64,000 nt of DNA from Drosophila miranda (taxonomy: Eukaryota > Arthropoda > Insecta > Diptera > Drosophilidae), in the NCBI RefSeq assembly GCF_003369915.1, contig NC_046677.1, positions 7,626,001 through 7,690,000 on the forward strand. The letters run 5' to 3'. The notes beneath the pieces are model-generated. The model saw only the letters and a program-made list of their open reading frames with translations, was not told where the DNA came from and ran no database searches. Shown here piece after piece: positions 33,844-43,287 of the stretch; the first letter of the stretch is position 1; each line of letters begins with the position of its first letter. A program made the translations under genes and the position numbers.

Positions 33844-34554
33844 AGACAAGCTTAAATATGTACGTATGTATGTACATATGTATAAAATTGCTCTTGGTTT
33901 CACGTCAGTTTACAGTTAACCCGATACCTTCTTTGAAAGCAGAGCACCTGGCGGCAATTCAGCACAAGCACTGGATAATGTGCCGGCAACAAAAAGAGCA
34001 ACAAATAACGAAGCCAGATTGGCGGCAGGTGTAATATTCCGGCTCACGCGCACCTTAAAGGCAGATTGTGAATGAATGTGTAACTGAATGCATTTCGTTC
34101 TTAAAGAATATCGACATCGAATTAGCATGTGCATGTGTCTGTGTGTGTGTATGTGTGTGTTCTAGTGCATTGATACAGTCATAAAAGCAGTCCCCGGCAG
34201 CCGGAAATATTTAAATGTTCCCTGCAGCTGGAGGCAGAAACACTCAGTAATCTCTGGAATTATTCTCTTTGTTAGGTAAGCATAAATAATTATTTGTATA
34301 ATAAATTCAAAGTGCAAAGTAGCAGGCCTCAATTGATAAGACAGAGCCTCTATTTGAGCTGGGAATGGCGGCCACAAAGCAGTAGACAAACAGTTCATTT
34401 GCAGTCGACAGTGGACTGCTGACAAGAAAAGTTGCGAAAAGTTAACGCTCGTCAGGAAAGCAGTGGAGGCCCGCCACCTGAGAAAAATATTTGCGCCAAG
34501 AAAAGCAGTATACAGTGGATTCCCGCCAAAAGAAGCAGTGGGCATTGTATTACG
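33844..34554. other. Uba4/Ance-3 intergenic region and probable Ance-3 leader
   Basis: A GT-rich tract lies at 34138-34160. A TATA-like CATAAAAGC occurs at about 34182 and could start the Ance-3 transcript near 34212. A purine-rich leader precedes the ATG at 34555. A 72-codon minus-strand frame (34134-33916) is not supported. Confidence 0.4.
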
Positions 34555-36646
34555 ATGGAAAAAATACAAGTTATTTGGGTTTTGTCCCTTCTGCTGGTCT
34601 TTCTGGCGCGGGTAAGTTAAAGGACTCCACAGAATACTCATTGCCTACCATATCACAACAATTGTATTCGCGTCTCAGCTGCCTGACGGCTTGGCCACGG
34701 ACAATTCATGTTCAGCCTCCACCCTGGATGCCCGTCGTTTCTTTGAGAGTGAAAATGAACTGCTGCGCCAGCGCTACCACGAGGAATACCTGGCTAGCTA
34801 CACCTACAACACCAATGTGACCGACGACAACCGCCAGGCCATGATTGCTGTCTATGCACGTAACGCTGTACAAAACAAGCAGCTGGCCCAGAAAATCAAA
34901 TCCTCCGACTACCATCTGTCCGAGGATGCAGACATACGCAGGCAGGCACTCCACCTGTCCAAGATGGGAGCATCTGCCCTCAATACTGACGATTATCTGG
35001 CCCTGCAGAATGCCATCAGCTCGATGCAGTCGAATTATGCCACAACCAATGTGTGCTCCTATACGAACCGCAGCGACTGCTCGTTGACGCTGGAGCCGCA
35101 CATTCAGGAGCGTCTCTCGAATAGCCGCGATCCAGCAGAGTTGGCCTGGTATTGGCGCCAGTGGTACGACAAGGCTGGCACCTCACAGAAAGATAACTTT
35201 GCCGAGTACGTGCGACTCACCCGCAAGGCGGCCCATCTAAATGGTGAGTGTTCGGCGCGATAACCTCCTGTCTGACCTCTCTAATGGGTGAAATATATTC
35301 TATTTATATAGACCATCGTTCGTATGCCGATTACTGGGTGCAGTTCTATGAGGATGCCGACTTTGAGAGACAACTGGATGCTAGTTTCAAGCAACTGCTT
35401 CCCTTCTACAGGCAGATCCACGGCTATGTCAGATACCGACTGCGCCAGCATTATGGCGAGGATGTGGTCCCCGCAGAGGGCAACATACCTATGCATCTGC
35501 TGGGCAACATGTGGGCCCAGTCGTGGAACGAAGTTATTGATCTCTTTACACCCTATCCGGAGAAACCCTTTGTGGATGTCAAGGCCGAAATGGTGCAGCA
35601 GAACTACACGGTCCAGAAGCTATTCGAGTTGGGCGACCAGTTCTTTCAGAGTCTGGGCATGCGGGCATTGCCGCCGAGCTTCTGGAACCTGAGTTTGATT
35701 ACCCGACCCGATGATCGTCAAGTAGTTTGTCACGCCTCCGCCTGGGACTTTTATCAAGACAGCGATGTGAGAATCAAAATGTGCACTGAGGTGGACATGC
35801 ACTACTTCTTTGTGGTCCACCATGAATTGGGACACATTCAATACTATCTGCAGTACGAACAGCAGCCAGCTGTCTTCAGAGGAGCTCCCAATCCCGGCTT
35901 TCACGAGGCTGTGGGCGATGTCATCGCGCTGTCAGTGATGTCGGCGAAGCATTTGAAGAGCATTGGCCTGACCGACAATGGCCGGCTGGACGAGAAGAGT
36001 CGCATCAATGAGCTGTTTAAGCAAGCCCTCTCGAAGATTGTGTTCCTGCCCTTTGGCTATACCATGGATAAATATCGATATGCCGTCTTCCGCAACGAAA
36101 TCGAGGAGCCGCAATGGAACTGCGGCTTCTGGCAAATGAGATCCGAATACGGTGGCGTCGAGCCGCCCGTGTCGCGAACAGATAAGGACTTTGATCCGCC
36201 GGCCAAGTATCACATCGATGCGGATGTCGAATATCTGCGCTACTTTGCCGCCCACATATTTCAGTTCCAGTTTCACAAGGCCCTCTGCAGCCTGGCCGGC
36301 CAGTATGCCCCCAACGACAGTCGGCGCACCCTGGACAATTGCGACATATTTGGCAGCAAGGAGGCGGGTCGTGCATTGAGCAAATTCCTGTCGCACGGCA
36401 GCAGCCGCCACTGGAAGGAGGTCTTGCAGGAGTTTACAGGCGAAACGGAAATGGACACATCCGCCCTCTTGGAATACTTTGATCCGCTTTATCAGTGGCT
36501 CAAGCAGGAGAACAGTCGACTGGGCGTGCCCTTGGGCTGGGGCGAGACGAACAGTAAGTATTTAAAGTTCCTTTTTGATTGGTGTATAATGTTTTATAAT
36601 TGTTGCAGAGATCCCATCCGACTGCTGTGGACAGTTTAGCACTTAA
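34555..36646 (+). CDS. Ance-3: Ance-3-like: secreted angiotensin-converting enzyme homologue (M2 peptidyl-dipeptidase)
   Basis: Four exons (34555-34611, 34679-35243, 35312-36553, 36609-36646) encode 633 aa. Exon 1 is almost exactly the signal peptide (MEKIQVIWVLSLLLVFLAR). One M2 domain follows. The zinc site is HELGH at 378-382 with third ligand Glu406, 24 residues on, in NPGFHEAVGD. The HASAW motif of the S2/carbonyl site and the KYHIDADVEYLRYF block (Lys, His, Tyr and chloride-site Arg of human ACE) are all present, so activity looks possible. The tail IPSDCCGQFST carries no membrane or GPI segment. The paralogue name rests on synteny (CG17988) and is less certain than the family. Confidence 0.88.
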
Positions 36647-37798
36647 GAACCTTTAGACTTGACAAAACTTAACTTTGTAATTAATTACATGACTCCAATT
36701 GATATTTAAATTGATATTTATTGTATCGATTCGTTCGTATCGTGTTCTTTCGTTTCCATTACTAATCAATTTGCCATTACATAATACACTTTATAACGAT
36801 ATCATTATCATCATCCTCTACCCATCCTATCCATCTCTTGCTACATTCAGAAAACAAAAGTTTTATATAAATTATGCTTGTGTCATCTTATTTTGCAATT
36901 AAAAACCTTTTACAATTGAACAATCCCACACAAAATTGTATATATGTTTCGTATTTCAGTGTAAATTTTCGATATTATGCTTGCCTTTTTGTACACAGCA
37001 CTTATGTATAAGCTTTCAAAAGTTCATCTCAAAGTTGTATGTTGGATGAGGAAAACCTTTGAATAGCTTGGCTTATAAGTGATACATCGAGTGGGACTAG
37101 GCTTTATGAAGAGCTTTCCATCTAAAGAATGTTGCCTTAAAAGGAATAGGTCCTATCTGAAAGGGATATTAGCTTGAATAAGGCTTTGGGAATTACATCT
37201 GATCTTGACGGGGTTACGAATGATTTCTTTTGAAGATGATTCTTTAAATTTTAATAAATAATACTCAAATTCTATTGAAAACTTTTGTTTTGAATGCCTT
37301 AATATATGTTGTTCTCGGATATTTATTTCTTAGAAGATGTATACCTTACACCAAAGTCTCTCGCTCGATGTATCCTATATATACCCTATAAGCAAAGCTA
37401 TTCAAAAATGTAACTCAATGTTTGAATTTCACGTTTTGTGCTGCAGTGTGTATTTTATGAGTATTACCGATGTTTACCTTAGTTATTTTTTTTTTTGATT
37501 TTTAGTCTCTTTTAAAATTGTATAATGAATACAAAATAAAGAAAATGTGATTCGAATAAATGTTATGTGTGTGGATCCGATTTACAAATAGTTTACCAAT
37601 TTTTAGTGGAGAGTTTTTTTGTTTAGTTAAAACATAGCAGCTAAGAACTAACAATAAATATTGGAAATTTGTTCGATTAGGTAATATATAAGTAAGTGTC
37701 CCGAGTTTTTTTTGCATATGTAATAGGAAATACCCCATGGTATTCTCCGCTTTCCCTTTTATATGGTAAATTTTATTTATGTATATAATAGTTGTATA
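36647..37798. other. Non-coding region after Ance-3
   Basis: AT-rich DNA expected to include the Ance-3 3' UTR and the distal lmg-unit 3' UTR. No supported gene. Confidence 0.45.
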
Positions 37799-37987
37799 CA
37801 GTGCGTTTCTCGACTAAAAGGCAGTTAAAAGTTCACGAAAATTGCAAGAGAAATACTCTAACAATTCAATTTTTCAAAATCAGTCGATTTTTTGCATATT
37901 TCAAGTATTTGATGGTTGAATAGGTGATATGATAGGGTTTATCTAAAAAAAAAACTGGAACTGCCTTTATGTTCGCGTAACGCACGG
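37799..37987. mobile_element. Short TA-flanked inverted-repeat element (Tc1/mariner-type MITE)
   Basis: The left end starts CAGTGCGTTTCTCGAC and contains AAAGGCAGTT. The right end, reverse-complemented, starts CCGTGCGTTACGCGAA and contains AAAGGCAGTT at the same offset. About 26 of 35 positions match. A TA dinucleotide flanks each side (37797-37798, 37988-37989). The element is 189 bp and AT-rich inside, with no coding capacity. Confidence 0.65.
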
Positions 37988-38834
37988 TATAAACGCTCGG
38001 GTGGATTGCTCCAATATTTGAGCTTTACATATAAATGCCTTAGATGTTTTTGGGAGTTTTAATGATAGGATTATTGGATTAACAGTAAGATCAGCTAGGT
38101 TTTTCTTTTGTTTTGTTTTGAGATACAGATGCAATATATACTATATATATAATCGTTAAGACTTAACAAGGGGCTATCAAATTATATCATAGATAAATAT
38201 CCACGCGCGTGTCTATATATGTATATTTAGGCCAAGAGTTTAGTTTTGGTTAATGCTAAGTGAATTGGAACAATTTGTTTTTTAGTTTTTCTTTTTTTTT
38301 GATAGTATTTTGAATGCATTTTAACAAAAACATAAATAAATAGCAGTTCTAGTTCTATGAATTCGATGCGGGATTTCTTTGTTTTTCTTTGCATGCGTTT
38401 CTCAAGCGTTACTTTTAGGTTTATACAAATCAAGTAATACATAGATGTATATTAAGGATCTTATCCTTTACTACTTAGAGATTATTATTGAATACAATTT
38501 CTGTTTATTTTTATCTTTTTTTTTGTTATAATTTAATATTAAACGTTTGAAAAGATCTCGCGCTTCATTTGTAAACATTTTTATTTGTTGTGTTTGATTC
38601 TTTTTCTGGGTTTTTTGTTTGCTTTCGTTTTGCTAAAATATCAAAAACGAAATGGAGGAGGAGGAGCAATGGCAAGCTTTGTTTGAGATGTGAGTGAGTT
38701 TTTCATCGAGTTTTTTTTTTAATTTTGAATTGACTCTTGAAGATATTTCCCCGTCTAATTGACCTTTTTGCGAAAGGTATTCATCTGCCTTTTGTGTTGT
38801 TCTTGGACTCAGCTTAGTCCAAGAACGGGTTTTG
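37988..38834 (-). other. Probable 3' UTR of the lmg/FAM89 transcript
   Basis: This AT-rich non-coding DNA lies directly downstream, on the minus strand, of the FAM89-like stop at 38835. Several TTTATT words could serve as minus-strand AATAAA. Confidence 0.4.
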
Positions 38835-39920
38835 TCATACAGGCCGCGAGTGATGGGCATTTGGATGAGGATGGGCATGTGGATGTGGATGGGAATGATG
38901 TTGGGTGACGCTGCTAATGCTGTGATTGCTGCTACTGCTGCTCGCCCCGCCGCCGCCGCTGCCTTTGGCCCTTGTCGGTGGCGGCGGTGGCGGTGCCTGC
39001 CTCATGCGCTGCTGCAGGATACGCGGCAGCTGAGGATGCGCCTTGTGCTGTGCAGGTGGTGCGGGTGGTGGTGGTGGCCTTTGATGATAGTGGGGCGTCT
39101 GTTGTAGCTGCTGATGCTTGCCCATCGATGAGGCAGCCGACGAGGAGCCAGAGGTCCCCGATGTCGAGCTGGTTGACGCATGGGAAGTCGTCGAACCCGT
39201 AGCCAGTTTGGTGGGCAGCCCCCCACTAGCCGCCGGCGAGGCCATGGTCCTGGGCACCGGCGCGTCTATCAGCTTCGGGCCCACCACGGGCGCATAGGAG
39301 CCGTCATCCTCGTCCGAGGACAATGAGTTGGCATCGGAGGGTGTCCGCGATCGCGACGGTGGCGACATGGCATCCTGCTCCTGCAGAAACACCCGAAATC
39401 CCTGTATCGATTCGTTCAAGGCCCATAACTGCGAAAGCAGCGACAAATCCAACTGCCGTAGGCCGTACATTTCACGGCGGAGTATGGCCAACTGGTTGTC
39501 GATCGTCGATGATGAGGCTCCAGTGCTGCTAGAGCTGTTGGTGGGCGTGTGCTGTTGACTTCCGGATGCCACACCCGGACCAGCACTGTGTGTGGAGGAG
39601 GCGCGACTGTGCACAGACTCCCGATCGCTGAGCGACTCCTGGGTAGAGGAGAGGCTCCCATGACGCTGACTATGATGACCGTTGTAGCTGCGATTCCTGG
39701 CCGCTGCCGCTGATGTGGAGGGACCCAAATAGAGGTCCCCGGCGGCAGCGGTCAGGGTGACCACACTCGCCGATGGCGAGGCAGTATGGGATGTGTGCTG
39801 TTGATGTGAGGCGGTGGCTACGGCAGCGGCAGCGGCGGCAGAGCTCAGACTTTTTGGCAGTGGAGGCAGACCACTCAGCGAATGCTGTGGATGCTGTTGA
39901 GGATCGCTGTTGTCCATCAT
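38835..39920 (-). CDS. FAM89/LRAP25-like protein, second cistron of the lmg unit
   Basis: A single-exon frame of 361 aa. The N-terminus HSLSGLPPLPKSL and the central block LAILRREMYGLRQLDLSLLS followed by QLWALNESIQ match the two conserved segments of FAM89A/B (leucine repeat adaptor protein 25), which in mammals links MRCK and LIMK at the cytoskeleton. Fly-specific Ser/Ala/Gln/Pro-rich linkers surround them. The C-terminus is His-rich (HSHPHPHAHPHPNAHH). The ATG at 39920 lies 114 nt after the lmg stop on the same strand with no ATG between, so both are probably read from one mRNA, as I recall for the melanogaster lmgA/lmgB locus. Confidence 0.85.
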   Translation of the reverse strand: MMDNSDPQQHPQHSLSGLPPLPKSLSSAAAAAAVATASHQQHTSHTASPSASVVTLTAAAGDLYLGPSTSAAAARNRSYNGHHSQRHGSLSSTQESLSDRESVHSRASSTHSAGPGVASGSQQHTPTNSSSSTGASSSTIDNQLAILRREMYGLRQLDLSLLSQLWALNESIQGFRVFLQEQDAMSPPSRSRTPSDANSLSSDEDDGSYAPVVGPKLIDAPVPRTMASPAASGGLPTKLATGSTTSHASTSSTSGTSGSSSAASSMGKHQQLQQTPHYHQRPPPPPAPPAQHKAHPQLPRILQQRMRQAPPPPPPTRAKGSGGGGASSSSSNHSISSVTQHHSHPHPHAHPHPNAHHSRPV

Positions 39921-40034
39921 TTGGTTGGGTTTTCGAGTAACGTAACTCTTCTTCGTCTTGGTATTTTGCTGTAGCTTGCTTGCACTTGCTTCTTGTTTCT
40001 GCTACTCCACTCGTTTCCGCTTCCGATTCCTTGT

Positions 40035-40292
40035 TTAGTGTATATTGAATTTCCAACTTTGGCGGCACATGGGACACTGTTTGTTCAATGGTTGCAAGTT
40101 GAGCCACTTGACAATGCAATGCATGTGGAAACAATGGGAGCAGACACCCCACACCAGGGGGCAATCGTCACCGGGCAGCGCACACTCTGGGCAAGTGCTC
40201 TCGAAGGACATGCGACAAATACCGCAATTATCATCATTCGCTATCCAACGCCAAGTTGCAACTCCCGTCCATGACTTGATTGTTACTTTCAT
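40035..40292 (-). CDS. lmg: lmg: APC11, RING-H2 subunit of the anaphase-promoting complex
   Basis: The 85-aa frame starts at the ATG at 40292, which gives MKVTIKSWTGVATWRW as in other APC11 proteins. Zinc ligands follow in order: DNCGICRM, CPEC, GDDCPLVWGVCSHCFHMHCI and CPMCRQ, the APC11-type RING-H2. Known role: with APC2 it forms the catalytic core that ubiquitinates securin and cyclins. The length equals the family's usual 84-85 aa. It is the first cistron of a two-gene mRNA. A four-codon upstream frame overlaps its start. Confidence 0.96.
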   Translation of the reverse strand: MKVTIKSWTGVATWRWIANDDNCGICRMSFESTCPECALPGDDCPLVWGVCSHCFHMHCIVKWLNLQPLNKQCPMCRQSWKFNIH

Positions 40293-40303
40293 TTTGCGCA
40301 CAT
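40289..40303 (-). promoter_or_regulatory. lmg: Tiny uORF overlapping the lmg start codon
   Basis: On the minus strand ATG TGC GCA AAA TGA ends in an ATGA overlap with the lmg ATG (40292). Ribosomes ending there could reinitiate on lmg. Whether the mRNA includes it depends on the unknown transcript start. Confidence 0.45.
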
Positions 40304-41219
40304 TGGTTTACACTGGAAAATGTATCTGTATCTGCTGCAATGTCCGCGAATTGCAACAAATTTGTCCGTGACTGCTAAAAACGAATGCTGTCGCAATCTT
40401 CGTTGTTTTTCGCAAAAAAAATATAGCGTTTTTTTTTCCGCTGTTCTGAAAATAGGTCGTACGTAGTGATGGCTAAATTCGGTATCGATGTATTAAATCA
40501 CCCCTTGTTAAGTGATCGATATGTGCATTAGCAGCTGCAGCGATAGCTGTAGTGAGTTGTAAATGTGTTTATGCTTTTTTTATATTATAAAACTTGTAGG
40601 ATATTTACGTATTTATATTCATTTTAGGAAATAAGCTGTCATTTATAACTTCAATTGAAATACTATTGGAAGCAGTACAGATTTTAAAACGATACAAATA
40701 AAAACAGTTTTATCACTATCGGTGTTTTTGTCCACAAGCAATCGGTGTGCTGCCACCACCAGCTGAGATCGCCTTTGAATTGAACAAATACAAATTTGTT
40801 TTTTCAATTTAATAGGAACTACGGACTATTTGGAAAAGTATAGGTTGAGCGTGCGAATATCCTGAAATTTCCCACAACATCATGAGCATTGGTAAGCGCT
40901 TCCAACAAATTGTGCTGCTACAAAAGAAAACTAAACCAAAACCAATCTCAGGATTCATTCGGAACCAAGAGTGAAGTGCCAATGAGCCTTGATCAACATC
41001 AACCCGTCATATACGAATGTACGTACATATGTACATATATGTATATGTAACTAACAAATCCCTTTCCAGCGTGACGTATACATTCCGGAATGCACTGATG
41101 TGCGTAGAAGTCCTAGAAGATATTGGGTGATAAAACCAAAGTATTTCTGTATATGGGCATAGGTACTGTGAGGCTCGACTCCATACAACAAGTAAAGTAA
41201 ATAGAACAGCGCAAGCAGC
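40304..41219. other. Intergenic DNA with lmg promoter and a start-like exon
   Basis: ATCGAT words at 40484 and about 40515 suit the lmg housekeeping promoter (minus). On plus, ATGAGCATTG|GTAAGC at 40882-40891 with an acceptor CTCAG at 40947-40951 would give only a ten-residue frame (MSIGFIRNQE). It could be the first exon of a lost or displaced gene. No larger gene is seen. Confidence 0.35.
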
Positions 41220-43273
41220 GAAATGATTGAACTCGTGGAAAACAGAAAGAAAAGGTTCATGGGGGAAAGCCTCTGCCTATTGCTGGATAGTCGTAAAGGA
41301 TTTTTTGGACATATTAAACCAGCTAAGCTTTGCTTCCGCGAACATGTATATTTATCGTTACAAACATATTGACACATCTCTCACGAGCATCTGGAAAAAC
41401 TGCTGCAGATTGTTGGCGAGCATGTGGTTAGCTCCGAGTCCGTACTGGATGACGACACGAATATCGAAAATTTGAAAATGACCTTTCGACGGACCAGCGG
41501 CGGATGAGACGATCTAAACTGCCTGAAAATGATCAAATCTTTGGAAGCTTATTTTGACTTTAAAGACGAGAAAGGGTTGTTTTCGGATTTTGTTTGAAAC
41601 CTCACGTTTCTAAGGAAATCTCCGCACTTTCTGAGTTAATGGCTTCAAACCTCTTAAATCATACTGAAGCTATTGAAGTTATTGCTAGACTTTACATGCT
41701 TAAGATCATTACCAACAACAGAATCGCGGTAAACACAAAAATTTACTAGAACTACTGCAGGACCGTGTGGAACCCAGCAGTGAAAAGGTATAACTCTGAA
41801 GGTATAAAAGACGTCGATGGAAATATAATCGATGCTCTGTCCATCCCTTACGTTCCAGCCTGTTTCTCCCATACCACAACGGGCTGGTGGAACCATTCTG
41901 TCTTAATCGAGAATAAATTAATCAATCTGGCGACTGAGGCCGCTTCAGATATCGAACTGAAAGCCTAATTTATGCCTAGAGACGCTAAGGTAAAAATACC
42001 AGGATACTATGAATACATCTGCCTGGTGATTTTGGATGCCGGTATCATGAGCTTCGACGGTGACTATAAAATTTGCAGCGGAATCTCGGCAAAGCGCCAG
42101 GGAGAGCATAACTTTGCAGCGTTGGTCCATGCCTACCTGCGACGTGCGCCAGCGGATGGGGTATGTACGATTACGGCACATGATGCGGTTATGGCTCTAA
42201 CAACTGCGAACACTTATCTCGCAAACGAAGTAGAACTCCAGAAAACGTTTTTGAAGTGTGCTGTTTTGGCGACAAGCAAATATAATGGCTACGGCATCTT
42301 TCCGAGTTGTCCCAAAGATGATGATGACGATGAAGCAGAGGGGAGAATGGAGGCAAAGCGTGATAACATTTCTCCAACTTATTCCTTCAACAGTAAAAAG
42401 GTCCTTAAAGTGGGCGACCATGAAATATTGGATTTAGTAAACTTATCGGCAGAAAGTTTAACCGAGATTCTGGAGAACCACTAACACTGGCGCACGGATC
42501 CGCTCGGCTACTTTGCCTATGGATCTGTCGGTATCAGCACAGATGATTCTCACCGCCCACTTCCGGACAAAAATATACTGACAAGTGGTCAATATGACCT
42601 TATGTGCGTTCGCCCATCGGTTAGAATAATGATGGCCTGTGGCGTGTACGATAAGGGGCCTCTCTACAGAGGCGGTTTTTCGAATATTCTCGATATTGCC
42701 TCGACGTATGGAAGTTTGTTGCTAGGCCTGACCAACTGGGTAGCGGCCGAGCTGGGAGAAACCATTTTCATGCCTAACAACATGGGGAATAAAATTCGGT
42801 TTAATGATTCTTTTAAGCAACAGGAAATGTGGCCGATCATAACCGGCCAATTCGTCATTTTGAATTACAGTCAAAGGGTAGTGGATCAATTAAACCATCA
42901 CCAGATACTGGGATTGTCAATGAATATTGCCAGTAAGGCGGCTAACATACCTGTCTCAGGGTATGATACCCATTACAGTTGGAACTGTCCTTGGTGGTAT
43001 GATGTGTTCATTGCCAAAAAACTTGGGCACTCATTCCAGCTAAAGTCACAACTACGGCCAGAACATTCTACTGACCAATATGGCTGGATTATAGAATTAT
43101 AGAAATCCATTGGATTTGTGTATGCTCCCAGGGCAGTATTAAATACGAGCTTAGCCGTAAGTCCTTCGACATTATGACACCCTCTGAAGAGGAGAACTGG
43201 GGTAAAGCATATCACAATGTAAGCTCTGATCACTACGCTGCAACCGATGAGAAGAAAGATTCGGGTATGTGTC
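41220..43273 (+). pseudogene. Virus-like capsid-type fossil (possibly toti-like dsRNA virus), broken
   Basis: About 2 kb of plus-strand DNA reads as one long protein-like sequence in pieces, unlike any host gene I know and without introns. Readable stretches such as PYVPACFSHTTTGWWNHSVL and NKIRFNDSFKQQEMWPIITG resemble large structural proteins of toti-like viruses more than a retrovirus. No polymerase, integrase or LTR is seen. It is broken in at least four places and looks old, certainly older than the clean LINE insertion abutting it. The family assignment is tentative. Start and end are approximate. Confidence 0.42.
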
Positions 43274-43287
43274 AACTAGCTGATTTA
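43274..43287 (+). repeat. Left target-site duplication of the LINE
   Basis: AACTAGCTGATTTA is repeated exactly at 45609-45622, bracketing the element. Confidence 0.9.

Noticed and set aside
33916-34134. 72-codon minus-strand frame with a hydrophobic stretch
   Set aside because: No start context, promoter or splice support; lies in the Uba4/Ance-3 spacer.
41051-41377. 108-codon minus-strand frame rich in Leu/Ile/Phe
   Set aside because: Lies largely antisense to or just before the virus-like fossil in AT-rich DNA; no conserved motif seen.
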